Positions 20,459 through 30,811 of a DNA stretch of 64,000 nt are shown piece by piece; within the stretch, counting starts at the first letter, position 1, and every line of letters begins with the position of its first letter. The position numbers were made by a program, and so were the translations under genes. The notes below the pieces were generated by a model that saw only the letters and a program-made list of their open reading frames with translations, ran no database searches and had not been told where the DNA came from. Source of the DNA: Pseudobutyrivibrio ruminis (lineage in GTDB: Bacteria > Bacillota > Clostridia > Lachnospirales > Lachnospiraceae); the NCBI GenBank assembly GCA_015057315.1, contig SVER01000012.1, positions 1 to 64,000 on the forward strand. Direction: 5' to 3'.

Positions 20459-21304
20459 TTAAATCTCCTGCATTCTTGCTCTAATTCTTTCAAGGAAATT
20501 AACATTCTCCAACATAACCATATTGGAGGTTGATTTAGATTTATATATTTTTAATACATTGTCTTTACCTAGTGTCTGACGATAGGTTCCATCATAAATA
20601 ATATTAGCCTTAGGCTCATCCTCTTCGTGGCGAGCACTAACTGTCACCTCTACCTCATCTGTAGAAGCAAGAATAATACTTCTTGAATTAAGGGTGTGAG
20701 GATTGATAGGTGTAAGAATAATGCAATCTGCATGAGGACTAACAATTGGGCCGTTAGCAGATAGATTATAAGCGGTAGAACCTGTAGGTGTAGCTACAAT
20801 CAGCCCGTCACAATTGTGAGAATAAAGCTGAATACCATTAACCTTAACAGTAAGATTAAGCACATATAATCCTGCCGCATCAGAAGCTACCACTATATCA
20901 TTAAGTGCTCTGTAGTGATTTTCATGATCTGTATTTAAATCACCCTCAAGCATCATTCGCTCATCTAATTTATAATTGTCGCTAAGAAGCTGATCTAGAC
21001 AGTGCTCTACATTATCAACTGTCATGTCACACAAATATCCTAAGTGCCCGCAATTAAGACCAACTATAGGAACCTTTCTATTTGTAACATTTTGGGCAAC
21101 CCTAACAACAGTGCCATCACCACCAACAGTAATAATACATTCGATATCATCAGCCACAGTAACCTGTGTTTCAGAGCTATCAGGGCAGGTATCTAAATCA
21201 AGTATGCACATACCACCATGGGCTGTAATGTAGTCTCTGATGATATTAATATATTTTTCATGTAAATCACTAAAAGATCTTGCAACAATTAAAAAGTTTT
21301 TCAT
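20459..21304 (-). CDS. nadK: NAD kinase
   Basis: ITVGGDGTVVR, ATPTGSTAYNLSANGPI. Confidence 0.93.
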   Translation of the reverse strand: MKNFLIVARSFSDLHEKYINIIRDYITAHGGMCILDLDTCPDSSETQVTVADDIECIITVGGDGTVVRVAQNVTNRKVPIVGLNCGHLGYLCDMTVDNVEHCLDQLLSDNYKLDERMMLEGDLNTDHENHYRALNDIVVASDAAGLYVLNLTVKVNGIQLYSHNCDGLIVATPTGSTAYNLSANGPIVSPHADCIILTPINPHTLNSRSIILASTDEVEVTVSARHEEDEPKANIIYDGTYRQTLGKDNVLKIYKSKSTSNMVMLENVNFLERIRARMQEI

Positions 21305-22101
21305 TATTTGTCTAAGCTGTCATGTGCCATCTTAACTGTAGCAGACACATCAATTGCTTCCCCCTGTTTTTCCTTAGTAGCAATGTGTATAAGATATTCG
21401 ATATTACCTTCTGGTCCCTTGATTGGTGAAAACTCAAGGTGTAAAACATAAAAACCTATTTCTTTAACAAAATCAATTACTGTATTAATTACTTCCTCAT
21501 GGACAGCAGGGTCTCTAACAACACCCTTCTTGCCCACCTTTTCTCTGCCTGCTTCAAATTGAGGCTTAATAAGGCAAACCATTTCAGCATCATCCTTTAA
21601 AAGTGCCTTGGCTGGGCCTAAAACCTTTGTAAGACTGATAAATGATACATCCACAGATGCAAAATCAAGCTGCTCTCCTATATCATCAACAGTGACATAA
21701 CGTATGTTAGTCTTTTCCATGCAGACAACCCTAGGGTCCTGACGAAGCTTCCAGGCAAACTGTCCATAACCTACATCTACAGAAAATACCTTAGTTGCTC
21801 CGTTTTGAAGCATACAATCGGTAAAGCCTCCGGTTGATGCTCCAATATCCATGCACACTTTATTCTCAAGGCTTATGTTAAAATGTGTCATAGCCTTTTC
21901 TAATTTAAGTCCTCCACGGCTAACATACTTAAGCTGTTGACCATGAATCTCTATTGGGGCATCCACATCGATTTTGGTGCCAGCTTTGTCCTCACGGTTT
22001 CCCTTAACGAAGACATTGCCTTCCATAATCATTGTTTTTGCCTTTTCTCTAGAAGGCGCAAGCCCTCTATCTACTAAAACTACATCAAGTCTTTCTTTCA
22101 T
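21304..22101 (-). CDS. tlyA: TlyA family rRNA (cytidine-2'-O)-methyltransferase
   Basis: S4 domain, CMDIGASTGGFTDCMLQNGA. Confidence 0.92.
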   Translation of the reverse strand: MKERLDVVLVDRGLAPSREKAKTMIMEGNVFVKGNREDKAGTKIDVDAPIEIHGQQLKYVSRGGLKLEKAMTHFNISLENKVCMDIGASTGGFTDCMLQNGATKVFSVDVGYGQFAWKLRQDPRVVCMEKTNIRYVTVDDIGEQLDFASVDVSFISLTKVLGPAKALLKDDAEMVCLIKPQFEAGREKVGKKGVVRDPAVHEEVINTVIDFVKEIGFYVLHLEFSPIKGPEGNIEYLIHIATKEKQGEAIDVSATVKMAHDSLDK

Positions 22102-22102
22102 A

Positions 22103-23965
22103 CTAATTTCCTAATGCTTTTAAAATTCTCTCTGTTATGGATTCTGAATCCATGTGAAGTTCTTTAAATAAAAGTGTTACACTACCATGACGAACAAATT
22201 CATTTGGTACAGCAATCTTTAGTACCTTGCCCTTGTAATCATTATCATACAAAAATGCCTGTACCTGCTCACCAAAGCCACCTGTAAGAACATTTTCTTC
22301 CATTGTGACAATTAAATCATACTGCTTCTTAATATTCTTTAAGTAGCTTTCATCAAGAGGCTTTGCAAATCTGGCATTGCAGATACCTGCATCTATGCCA
22401 TGAGCCTTAAGCTGTTCACAGACCTCTTCGGCTTTTTTGACCATGGAACCAAGTGCAAAGAGCATTACCTTAGAACCAGGCTTAATCTCTTCTGCCTTAC
22501 CATACTCTATAGGTGCTCTATGTTCCTTAAGCCCACAGTATGCTTCACCTCTAGGATATCTAATCGCTATTGGGCCATTATGCTCTGACACAGCATATTT
22601 CATCATGTCAGAAAGCTCCCACTTATTCTTAGGTGCCATAACAGTCATGTTAGGCATAGATGTTAAAAATGATACATCAAAAACACCCTGATGAGTGCTG
22701 CCATCTGCCCCAACAAGACCGGCTCTGTCTATGGCAAATACCACATGAAGATTCTGTAAGCAGACATCCTCTAGTATCTGGTCATAGGCACGCTGCAAAA
22801 ATGAAGAGTAAACAGCAAATACCGGAACCCTGCCCCCTAATGCCAGGCCTGCAGCAAAAGTAACTGCATGCTCTTCTGCAATACCTACATCAAAAAATCT
22901 ATCAGGGAACATATTTCTAAATCTCTTTAGGCCTGCCCCCTCTGCCATGGCAGCTGTAATTGCAACCACCTCTGGATTTCTATCTCCCATCTTGCGCATA
23001 ACAGTTGAGAAAACATCCGTATATCCCGGGTTAGGATTGCGCTTTGGAAGTCCTGTTTCTATTTCAAAAATATCTGTGCCATGGAATCTGGAAGGATGGC
23101 GCTCTGCTGGAAGATAGCCATTCCCCTTCTTAGTTATTACATGCACAAGCACTGGTCCTTTAATCTTAACAGCCATACGGAATGTCTCAAGCATAGCCTT
23201 GATATTATGACCATCAACAGGACCTAAATACATGATGCCAAGGTCTTCAAAAACCATATTAGGCACCATTAAGGATTTAATTCCATTTTTGGTACTGCGA
23301 ATTTTTCTTATAAGCTTCTCACCGTTTGGCCAAGATTCAAGTGAATTAAGCACATCATTTTTAAAGCCAACATATTTAGAGCTGGTACGAAGTCTTTCAA
23401 GATTTGTGGACATACCACCTACATTCTTGGATATGGACATTTCATTATCGTTAAGCACAATTAAGAAATTAGACTTCTTTAATCTGGATGCATTGTTAAG
23501 CGCCTCGTAGGCAAGGCCTCCTGTAAGAGCACCATCACCAATTACAGCAGCCACCTTGTAATCCTCTCCTGCCAAATCTCTAGCCATGCAATATCCTAGA
23601 GCTGCCGAAAGAGATGTTGAGCTATGACCTGTATCAAAGCTATCACAGTCACTTTCTTCTCTCTTAGGGAAACCGCTGATTCCACCATATTGACGCAAAT
23701 GTTCAAACTCAGCAGCTCTTCCTGTAAGGATTTTGTGAGTGTAAGCCTGATGACCTACATCCCAAATCAGTTTATCCTTTGGAAAATCCATAAGTAGATG
23801 AAGAGCTATTGTAAGCTCTACAGTTCCAAGATTAGAAGCCAAATGGCCACCAGTCTTAGATAAATGCTCTATTAAAAATTCACGTATTTCACCAGGAAGA
23901 GCCTTAATCTCCTCCTCAGATAAGTTCTTTATATCATTAGGTTGCTTTATCTTATCAAGAACCAT
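22103..23965 (-). CDS. dxs: 1-deoxy-D-xylulose-5-phosphate synthase
   Basis: GHQAYTHKILTGR, GDGALTGG, DRAGLVGADGSTHQG. Confidence 0.95.
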   Translation of the reverse strand: MVLDKIKQPNDIKNLSEEEIKALPGEIREFLIEHLSKTGGHLASNLGTVELTIALHLLMDFPKDKLIWDVGHQAYTHKILTGRAAEFEHLRQYGGISGFPKREESDCDSFDTGHSSTSLSAALGYCMARDLAGEDYKVAAVIGDGALTGGLAYEALNNASRLKKSNFLIVLNDNEMSISKNVGGMSTNLERLRTSSKYVGFKNDVLNSLESWPNGEKLIRKIRSTKNGIKSLMVPNMVFEDLGIMYLGPVDGHNIKAMLETFRMAVKIKGPVLVHVITKKGNGYLPAERHPSRFHGTDIFEIETGLPKRNPNPGYTDVFSTVMRKMGDRNPEVVAITAAMAEGAGLKRFRNMFPDRFFDVGIAEEHAVTFAAGLALGGRVPVFAVYSSFLQRAYDQILEDVCLQNLHVVFAIDRAGLVGADGSTHQGVFDVSFLTSMPNMTVMAPKNKWELSDMMKYAVSEHNGPIAIRYPRGEAYCGLKEHRAPIEYGKAEEIKPGSKVMLFALGSMVKKAEEVCEQLKAHGIDAGICNARFAKPLDESYLKNIKKQYDLIVTMEENVLTGGFGEQVQAFLYDNDYKGKVLKIAVPNEFVRHGSVTLLFKELHMDSESITERILKALGN

Positions 23966-23970
23966 AATAC

Positions 23971-24873
23971 TTAATTGTCTCGGTAGACAAGGTACTGAAG
24001 TAAATCCATAAGGAAATCATTTTCGTATGGAAGCTTCTTAAGATTATCTATTGCCTCATCTGTAAGACGTTTCACCTCTTCTTTAGATTTTTCTATACCT
24101 TTGAATGTAACATAAGTTGATTTTTCATTGCGTTCATCTGAGCCAATTGGCTTTCCCAGAACCGCCTCGTCTCCCTCGATATCAAGAATATCGTCCTGAA
24201 TCTGAAATGCCATTCCAATCTTAGATGCAACAGATTCAATAAGCTTTATTTCATCCTCCGATGCCCCGGCAAGCACTGCGCCTATCTCCATTGATGCTTC
24301 AATGAGTGCCCCTGTCTTAAGCTCGTAGATAAAATCAATTTTTTCTTCAGTCATGGTTTCATGCTTCTTTTCAGATTCCACATCTACAACCTGACCGCCA
24401 ATCATACCAAACACTCCAGCCTTTTTTGATAAAATCTGTAGCGCTTTTATATTTCTATCAATAGATGCACCTTCTACATTAAAGGATTTAAGGGCTGTCT
24501 CAAAAGCATAATTTAAAAGCGCATCTCCAGCAAGTACCCCCATTCCTTCGCCGTATACAGCATGTGTGGTAGGCTTACCTCGCCTTAGCATATCATTATC
24601 CATGGATGGTAAATCATCATGGACAAGGGAATATGTGTGAATCATTTCGATAGCAGCCATGAAACAATCAATTGCCTCACCCTTGCCACCAAACAGCTTG
24701 AAGGTTTCACTCATAAGTACAGGGCGTAGCCTTTTTCCTCCAGCTTTAATACTGTATTCCATAGCCTCAAAAATAGTACGCTGCATTCCTGATACTTCAG
24801 GAAGATACTTAACTACTATTTTTTCAGCTTCTGCTGCCCTGTCAGTTAGTCTCGTTTTAACATCAGTTGCCAT
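23971..24873 (-). CDS. ispA: polyprenyl (farnesyl) diphosphate synthase
   Basis: GKRLRPVL, DDLPSMDND, GMAFQIQDDILD. Confidence 0.92.
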   Translation of the reverse strand: MATDVKTRLTDRAAEAEKIVVKYLPEVSGMQRTIFEAMEYSIKAGGKRLRPVLMSETFKLFGGKGEAIDCFMAAIEMIHTYSLVHDDLPSMDNDMLRRGKPTTHAVYGEGMGVLAGDALLNYAFETALKSFNVEGASIDRNIKALQILSKKAGVFGMIGGQVVDVESEKKHETMTEEKIDFIYELKTGALIEASMEIGAVLAGASEDEIKLIESVASKIGMAFQIQDDILDIEGDEAVLGKPIGSDERNEKSTYVTFKGIEKSKEEVKRLTDEAIDNLKKLPYENDFLMDLLQYLVYRDN

Positions 24874-25098
24874 TTATTCTTCCTCTTCAAAAACTTCAAG
24901 ACCGCCATCCTTGCTTATAGCCATGACAGCTTTCTTGGTTTGTTCTATTTTATCATTTGCCTGCTTTAGCTCTTCCATACCATTTTTGTATAAAGCAAAG
25001 GATTCATCCAATGAAATATCTGAAGATTCAAGTTTAGTAATTATTTCTTCAAGTGCCTCAAAGCTTTCTTCGATAGTCTTTGTGTTGTTCTCTTCCAT
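24874..25098 (-). CDS. xseB: exodeoxyribonuclease VII small subunit
   Basis: SFEALEEIITKLESSDISLDESFALYKNGMEELKQ. Confidence 0.88.
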   Translation of the reverse strand: MEENNTKTIEESFEALEEIITKLESSDISLDESFALYKNGMEELKQANDKIEQTKKAVMAISKDGGLEVFEEEE

Positions 25099-25106
25099 TT
25101 GTTCTC

Positions 25107-26315
25107 CTACTTGGTAAACTCTATTTCAGTAACCTGACTCTTTATTGTGCCGTCTTTAATTCTAACAATCATGCTATCTCCAACAGACAAATCAGCTGCA
25201 CTATCCACTCTTTTGCCTGCTTCGTTTGTAACATAGCCAAAGCCTGTAGCAAGCTTTTTAGCAGGTGATAATCCATCCAATCTGCAAGAAACTGAGATTA
25301 ACCTGTTCTCATATCTGGATAGCTTGTTCTCCATAAGGGATTGTAGCTGTTTAAAGTAAAGTTTAAGTTGAGTTTCATTTGCTTTAAGCTTGTTCTCAGG
25401 CCTAAGGGCATTAAGACGAAGCTTATAATTTTCAACTAACTGAGCTGCATTTAAAAGCTTATAATCCAAAGCACGATTAAGCTTATCTGAATATCTATCT
25501 AATCGACCTGCGAAATCATCATAAACAAAGTTAGCAAGCTCCGCTGCCTGTGATGGTGTGGCCGCCCTTTTATCTGCCACGAAATCTGCAATGGTAAAAT
25601 CTGTCTCATGACCAACGGCAGATATGATAGGCGTATTAGCGTGAAATATTGCTTTTGCAACTATCTCTTCATTAAAAGCCCAAAGATCTTCAATTGAGCC
25701 GCCACCTCGGCCAACAATAATTACATCTAATCCCATGGAATCAAGGCAATTGATACCTGCCACGATAGTGGCTGCTGCCCCCTCGCCCTGCACCTGTGCA
25801 GGGTAAAGAATAAGCTGTACATAAGGATTCCTGGTCTTGGATACACGTATGATATCGTGAACCGCAGCACCTGTAGATGCTGTAACTATGCCGATTTTCA
25901 TAGCATGGGTAGGAATCGGCTTTTTGTACATAGCATCAAACATTCCGCTTTCTTCAAGCTCCTGCTTCAACGCCTCAAACCTTTGGTACAAATCACCAAC
26001 ACCAGCAAGCTCAATAGTGCTTGCATAAACCTGATATCTACCAGTAGCAGCATATATGCCTACATAGCCCGTGACAACTACCTGGTCACCATCTTTCATA
26101 GGAAACTTAAGGCCCTTAGCCCGCTTTCCAGCAAACATAACACAGCTAATGGCACTCTTTTCATCCTTAAGGGTAAAATAAATGTGACCTGTATGATTGT
26201 ATTTGCAATTAGAAACCTCTCCGCTAAGTGAAAGGTTTCCAAGCATAAAATCATCGGCAAACATACGCTCAATATATGTATTTACCTGTGATACACTATA
26301 TATATTTTTATTCAT
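25107..26315 (-). CDS. xseA: exodeoxyribonuclease VII large subunit
   Basis: SVSQVNTYIERMF, IIVGRGGGSIEDLWAFNEE, ISAVGHETDFTI. Confidence 0.95.
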   Translation of the reverse strand: MNKNIYSVSQVNTYIERMFADDFMLGNLSLSGEVSNCKYNHTGHIYFTLKDEKSAISCVMFAGKRAKGLKFPMKDGDQVVVTGYVGIYAATGRYQVYASTIELAGVGDLYQRFEALKQELEESGMFDAMYKKPIPTHAMKIGIVTASTGAAVHDIIRVSKTRNPYVQLILYPAQVQGEGAAATIVAGINCLDSMGLDVIIVGRGGGSIEDLWAFNEEIVAKAIFHANTPIISAVGHETDFTIADFVADKRAATPSQAAELANFVYDDFAGRLDRYSDKLNRALDYKLLNAAQLVENYKLRLNALRPENKLKANETQLKLYFKQLQSLMENKLSRYENRLISVSCRLDGLSPAKKLATGFGYVTNEAGKRVDSAADLSVGDSMIVRIKDGTIKSQVTEIEFTK

Positions 26316-26737
26316 TATACTAATTTAGCTAAAGCTCCATTTACAAAGCCTGCTGAAGAATCTGTTCCAAATTCGTCAGCAAGTGAAACTGCCTCATTAA
26401 TAGCAACACCTACAGGAAGATTCTCAAACTTAATCTCGTACAAAGCAAGTCTGATAAGTGTTAAATCTACCTTAGCCATACGTGTAGTCTTCCAGCCATC
26501 AACAGACTTATTAATCATCTCGTCGATTTCTGTAAGCTTAGAAATAATATCCTCCGCCTTGGTCTTGATGTAAGCCTCGTCCTCTTCTGTTTTGTTGTTC
26601 TTAAGAAGATCTTCCTCCTCGGCGTTATCTCTTCCATCAAGGAATGTGTTTATAACCTGATTCATCTCTTCTGAATCATAAAACTCATTCATAAATACTG
26701 CCTTGAATACTTCTTTTCTGATTTCGTGTCTATTCAT
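26315..26737 (-). CDS. nusB: transcription antitermination factor NusB
   Basis: LIRLALYEIKFENLPVGVAINEAVSLADEFG; operon position. Confidence 0.9.
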   Translation of the reverse strand: MNRHEIRKEVFKAVFMNEFYDSEEMNQVINTFLDGRDNAEEEDLLKNNKTEEDEAYIKTKAEDIISKLTEIDEMINKSVDGWKTTRMAKVDLTLIRLALYEIKFENLPVGVAINEAVSLADEFGTDSSAGFVNGALAKLV

Positions 26738-26777
26738 AAATAATACTCCTGAACTTCTATAACTTTAGACTAATATA

Positions 26778-26800
26778 GGGTGCTATCTAAAATAGCACCC
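26778..26800 (-). terminator. hairpin between asp23 and nusB
   Basis: GGGTGCTA-ttttaga-TAGCACCC on minus strand; weak T tract. Confidence 0.5.
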
Positions 26801-26843
26801 CATAATTATACATTAATATGCATAAAAAATAAATAACTGTATA

Positions 26844-27221
26844 CTAGTTTGTACCAGCAACACTAACTGTTGCGATGCGGATATCAACAGCTGTAACCTC
26901 AAGACCTGTCATAGTCTCAACAGCAGACTTAACCTTTTCCTGTACCATACCAGATACCTTTGGAATCTCGTAGCCGTATTTCATGTTGATAGCCATGTGT
27001 ACTGAAATCTTACCTGGCTCATTATCAACTACCTTAATAGCCTTAGCAAGCTTGCCTGCACCAGCCTTAGAAATGCTGTCAGATGTAAGATTACCGGCAA
27101 GTGATTCAACACCCTCAACCTCTACAGCGCCAAGGCCTGCAATAATACCAACAACTTCCTCAGAGATGTTAACACCACCATCTCCATTTACATTTATTAC
27201 AAAATTCTTATTCTCTGCCAT
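26844..27221 (-). CDS. Asp23/Gls24 family envelope stress protein
   Basis: ISEEVVGIIAGLGAVEVEGVESLAG..., VHMAINMKYGYEIPKV. Confidence 0.88.
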   Translation of the reverse strand: MAENKNFVINVNGDGGVNISEEVVGIIAGLGAVEVEGVESLAGNLTSDSISKAGAGKLAKAIKVVDNEPGKISVHMAINMKYGYEIPKVSGMVQEKVKSAVETMTGLEVTAVDIRIATVSVAGTN

Positions 27222-27329
27222 AATTGCCTCCTAAAATCCTAGAAAAACTAATATGATTATAGCAAAGTATCACATTTTGGTAAACCTGTTTTTACTCCTA
27301 ATTATTGTTTAATGAATATTTCATATACT

Positions 27330-29378
27330 TCAAACAATCATATTTGAGTTTTTGTTTTTTATATTATTGTCAATAAAATTCTCAGGTTTATCCATATTTA
27401 CTTCAATACCCATCTTTTTTAATTCTGCGTCAATATCTTTTTCATATTTTTTACTAAGTTCAGCCCTAGCATTTCCTTGATTGGCAATCTGCTTTGTACT
27501 ATTATTTAGCTCCGTCTTGTGGTTTTTGATATCTTTTGATATTTGGCTGATTCTGGATTCGCATTCAGCTGCATGGCCTCCAAAATTATATATCTCATTG
27601 CACAGCAAATAGGCAAGCTCATATCTCTTTTCACCATGGCTAAAGCTTTTGGCCCCAGGTCCCTTTGCCTTCATATAGTCACAGGCTGCTTCATAAACAT
27701 CATGCAAAGCCCTATACATATCTCTTCTGCCTATTATCTCCTCATGTGTCAGCTTACTGATATCCTGTTTATCAGGATCTAATAATTTATCCCAGCCGTT
27801 ATCTTTACATTTTTTTTCGAAATCAGTAAGTGTATCTAATAATCTTGTATATTCAGTGGAGTTTGATGTAAAACCAAACTTTTTGTTGCCCGCTAAAATA
27901 TTGTGAATTGCTTTAAGCCTTGCAAAGTGATTATCCTGAGCGATTCTAAAGTCTTTTTTATCTTGATAAAATGTGCTTACACATGCAGCTAATTCCCTTC
28001 CATAGATTCTCGCGTAAGCAGCTAAATTAGTTTTTATAAATTTGCTTTCATTTAAATCAATTACGTAACTTGTTCCTTTATCTCCAACAAATCCACCCTT
28101 TGCCATATTGGTAGTAAGCCTTGCTCCAACTCTTGCTTTTTGTTTCTTACTATATTTAGTATTTAGTTCATCTTGATTCATTTTTTCAATTTTTTTGAGG
28201 AGTTCTTTTTCATTTTTAATTCTCTCATCTAGTAAAGATACTATTTTTTCTTTTTCCTTAGGCTTTACAGCCTCAGCTTGTTTTTCAGGCTTTATGTCGT
28301 TGCCTTCAACTTTAACCTCTACCTTAGGCTCTATATCATTGATTACTACTTTTGCATCAGTCTTAGGCTTCCGTCTAGAACGGGATGAAAGAGCTGATTT
28401 TACTTTTGGTTTTGCTTGAAAATAATTTTTTTCAGCATGTTCTTTTAATCTTTCTTTCCTCTTTTCTATAGTTTGTTCCACTGTTTTTGTAAATACTGTC
28501 ATAGCTTTTATTTCTGCCTGTATCACTAATATATTTACTTTATTTGCCCATTCATTTTCTAATTTTAACTTAGCCGCTTTCAATTCTTTGTCGGCATTCA
28601 TTTCAGCATAAATCTCCTCTTTTCTTCTAGCCATTATCAAAGGTTTTTCATCCTTTGAAGCCTTCTTATATTCATCCTCTAATATAATACTATCAATCTT
28701 TTTGGTATACTTTCGCTCTTTCCCTTTAATCAATGCTTCTTTTTTATCAGATTCCTTTAATATAGCCATATTAAGTTCTTTTTCCACATCACTTGTGATC
28801 ATATCTACAATGGATGAAAAATCAGCTTCTAATATGTATAATTTTTCTTCCTTATTTAATTCATCATATTTCGTATTCGAAAATTCAAGTTGAACATAGG
28901 AATCACTATCCACAATACGCTTTAGATTTTCTATGTATTTCTTTCGATTCTTTGCATCGAAATAACTTATTTTTGTTATATCATTATGTGGGATTGCGTC
29001 GGGAACTTCACGATTTTCGTAACGCAGTATTTCATCATCTATAGCCTTTAATTCCAATGCTATTTCCATAGGGTCATTAACTTTTTTCCTTATTTGCTGG
29101 TATTGTTTCTGACTTGCATCACTTTTCTTTTTAAGTGTGTTCTCTAAGATGCTCTGGAATTTTACAATATTATTAAAGGCATTTTTCTCTTCTTCGGTAG
29201 ATAAGCTTTGCACAGTCTCATCCCAATCTTTATCATCTGTATATGAGTAGATTTGAATAAGACTAACCTGCAAATCCGCAGTTTCTATTGGCTTATCACC
29301 TCTTGCCCCAATATTTTCAGTAAGTAACTTTTCCAAAGAAATTATCTTTTTTATTTTTTCATTATCAAAGACAGGCAT
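27330..29378 (-). CDS. large charged, probably coiled-coil protein of unknown function
   Basis: 682-codon ORF, Lys/Glu-rich, Pro/Lys/Glu linker; SD-like GGGGGG upstream; no recognised domain. Confidence 0.65.
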   Translation of the reverse strand: MPVFDNEKIKKIISLEKLLTENIGARGDKPIETADLQVSLIQIYSYTDDKDWDETVQSLSTEEEKNAFNNIVKFQSILENTLKKKSDASQKQYQQIRKKVNDPMEIALELKAIDDEILRYENREVPDAIPHNDITKISYFDAKNRKKYIENLKRIVDSDSYVQLEFSNTKYDELNKEEKLYILEADFSSIVDMITSDVEKELNMAILKESDKKEALIKGKERKYTKKIDSIILEDEYKKASKDEKPLIMARRKEEIYAEMNADKELKAAKLKLENEWANKVNILVIQAEIKAMTVFTKTVEQTIEKRKERLKEHAEKNYFQAKPKVKSALSSRSRRKPKTDAKVVINDIEPKVEVKVEGNDIKPEKQAEAVKPKEKEKIVSLLDERIKNEKELLKKIEKMNQDELNTKYSKKQKARVGARLTTNMAKGGFVGDKGTSYVIDLNESKFIKTNLAAYARIYGRELAACVSTFYQDKKDFRIAQDNHFARLKAIHNILAGNKKFGFTSNSTEYTRLLDTLTDFEKKCKDNGWDKLLDPDKQDISKLTHEEIIGRRDMYRALHDVYEAACDYMKAKGPGAKSFSHGEKRYELAYLLCNEIYNFGGHAAECESRISQISKDIKNHKTELNNSTKQIANQGNARAELSKKYEKDIDAELKKMGIEVNMDKPENFIDNNIKNKNSNMIV

Positions 29379-29557
29379 ATAAAATCCCCCCCTGACTATC
29401 TTTTGTTTACATAATCAGCTTATCATTTTCCTATGAAAGAATTGTTATAAATTTAAGGTTTATATTTTATATACCTGTTTAGCTTTAAATTAGTTGCATA
29501 TTATTTTTGGAAAGCTATGCCACTTTAACACTAAAAATAATAGTTTTTACACTAAAA

Positions 29558-29585
29558 AGACTCATCCTATGATAAGATGAGTCTT
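29558..29585 (-). terminator. terminator of the DUF4160 module
   Basis: AAGACTCATC-ttatcatag-GATGAGTCTTTTT on minus strand. Confidence 0.8.
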
Positions 29586-29589
29586 GAAA

Positions 29590-29874
29590 TTAACAATAGT
29601 ATGAAATTTCATCAAAATAATCTATCCATTTACTAATTATGGTATCTGAGTTTGCCTCAATCATTTTTATTAATCTTCTAAGCATAAAATCTGGAATTTT
29701 AGAATTATTATTTGCAAGCAAAGCTTTTCCACTTTTTGTAATCCATACCTTAGTAGAATTTTCTCTCGGTTTACCTTCAGCAATATGGACATGTATAGGT
29801 TCAAGAGGTTCTCCTTCTCCAATCCAAAAGAACACAATATATGAACCGATTTTAAAAACCTGAGGCATTATCAA
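29590..29874 (-). CDS. DUF4160 domain protein
   Basis: FWIGEGEPLEPIHVHIAEGKPRENSTKVWI motif. Confidence 0.75.
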   Translation of the reverse strand: MIMPQVFKIGSYIVFFWIGEGEPLEPIHVHIAEGKPRENSTKVWITKSGKALLANNNSKIPDFMLRRLIKMIEANSDTIISKWIDYFDEISYYC

Positions 29875-30121
29875 AACCTCCCTCTTGTGAAAGTTCTATA
29901 ATAATATGGGCGTTGTTTTCAACAAACTTTTTAAGCCTTTCCATATCCTCATCAGAAAATCCAACACAATCAGACCAATGATAATCTGGGAGCCAGCAGG
30001 TTGCATGATAAAATCCCTCTTCTACTGGTTTTTCAATATATACTTTAACTTTTCCATCTGATTTCATTTCTGAGTGAGCGATGGCAGTTTCATCATCTAA
30101 AACCATATATTGATACATCAT
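29852..30121 (-). CDS. small protein translationally coupled to DUF4160, unknown
   Basis: overlaps the DUF4160 ORF by 23 nt in another frame. Confidence 0.6.
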   Translation of the reverse strand: MMYQYMVLDDETAIAHSEMKSDGKVKVYIEKPVEEGFYHATCWLPDYHWSDCVGFSDEDMERLKKFVENNAHIIIELSQEGGFDNASGF

Positions 30122-30304
30122 GATTCATCACATCCTTCCGCTTCGTATATTGTTATTATAATTTATTTGTGATTAATTATAAAGCCTCCCTTCAACAAAT
30201 AAATACCTAAAATACAATTGTAAATAACAATAGAAAATGTACTAAATTTTTCAAACAAACCAAAAAGTGAATGACACGGATTTAGATATTATTTGCACTA
30301 TTTT

Positions 30305-30796
30305 TTATCTATTATCCACCTTTTCCGGATACATATCGTGATTGATAAGCCTGTGAGTTGCTACCTCCTCCCATTTTGTGCCTGGCTTGCCATAGTTGCA
30401 GTATGGGTCGATGGAGATTCCTCCTCTTGGAGTGAACTTGCCCCAAACCTCAATATATTTAGGGTCCATAAGCTTAATTAAATCCTTCATAATTATATTT
30501 ACACAGTCCTCATGAAAATCCCCGTGGTTTCTAAAGCTGAATAAATACAGCTTTAATGATTTGCTTTCAACCATCTTTTCCCCTGGCACATAAGATATGA
30601 TTATGTTTGCAAAATCTGGCTGACCTGTAATTGGGCAAAGTGATGTAAATTCAGGGCAGTTAAATTTTACAAAATAATCATTTTCAGGATGTTTATTCAA
30701 AAATGTCTGGAGCATTTCTGGTGCGTAGTTATCTGGGTATTTATTATTCTTGTTCCCAAGTAATGTAAGAGTTCCTTCGTCTTTTCTGTTGCTCAT
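30305..30796 (-). CDS. queF: NADPH-dependent 7-cyano-7-deazaguanine reductase
   Basis: [34 protein letters not shown]. Confidence 0.93.
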   Translation of the reverse strand: MSNRKDEGTLTLLGNKNNKYPDNYAPEMLQTFLNKHPENDYFVKFNCPEFTSLCPITGQPDFANIIISYVPGEKMVESKSLKLYLFSFRNHGDFHEDCVNIIMKDLIKLMDPKYIEVWGKFTPRGGISIDPYCNYGKPGTKWEEVATHRLINHDMYPEKVDNR

Positions 30797-30811
30797 TTCA
30801 TATCCTCCAAA

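Noticed and set aside
24659-25117. 152-aa plus-strand ORF over ispA/xseB
   Set aside because: Antisense to two conserved genes; Ser-rich shadow.
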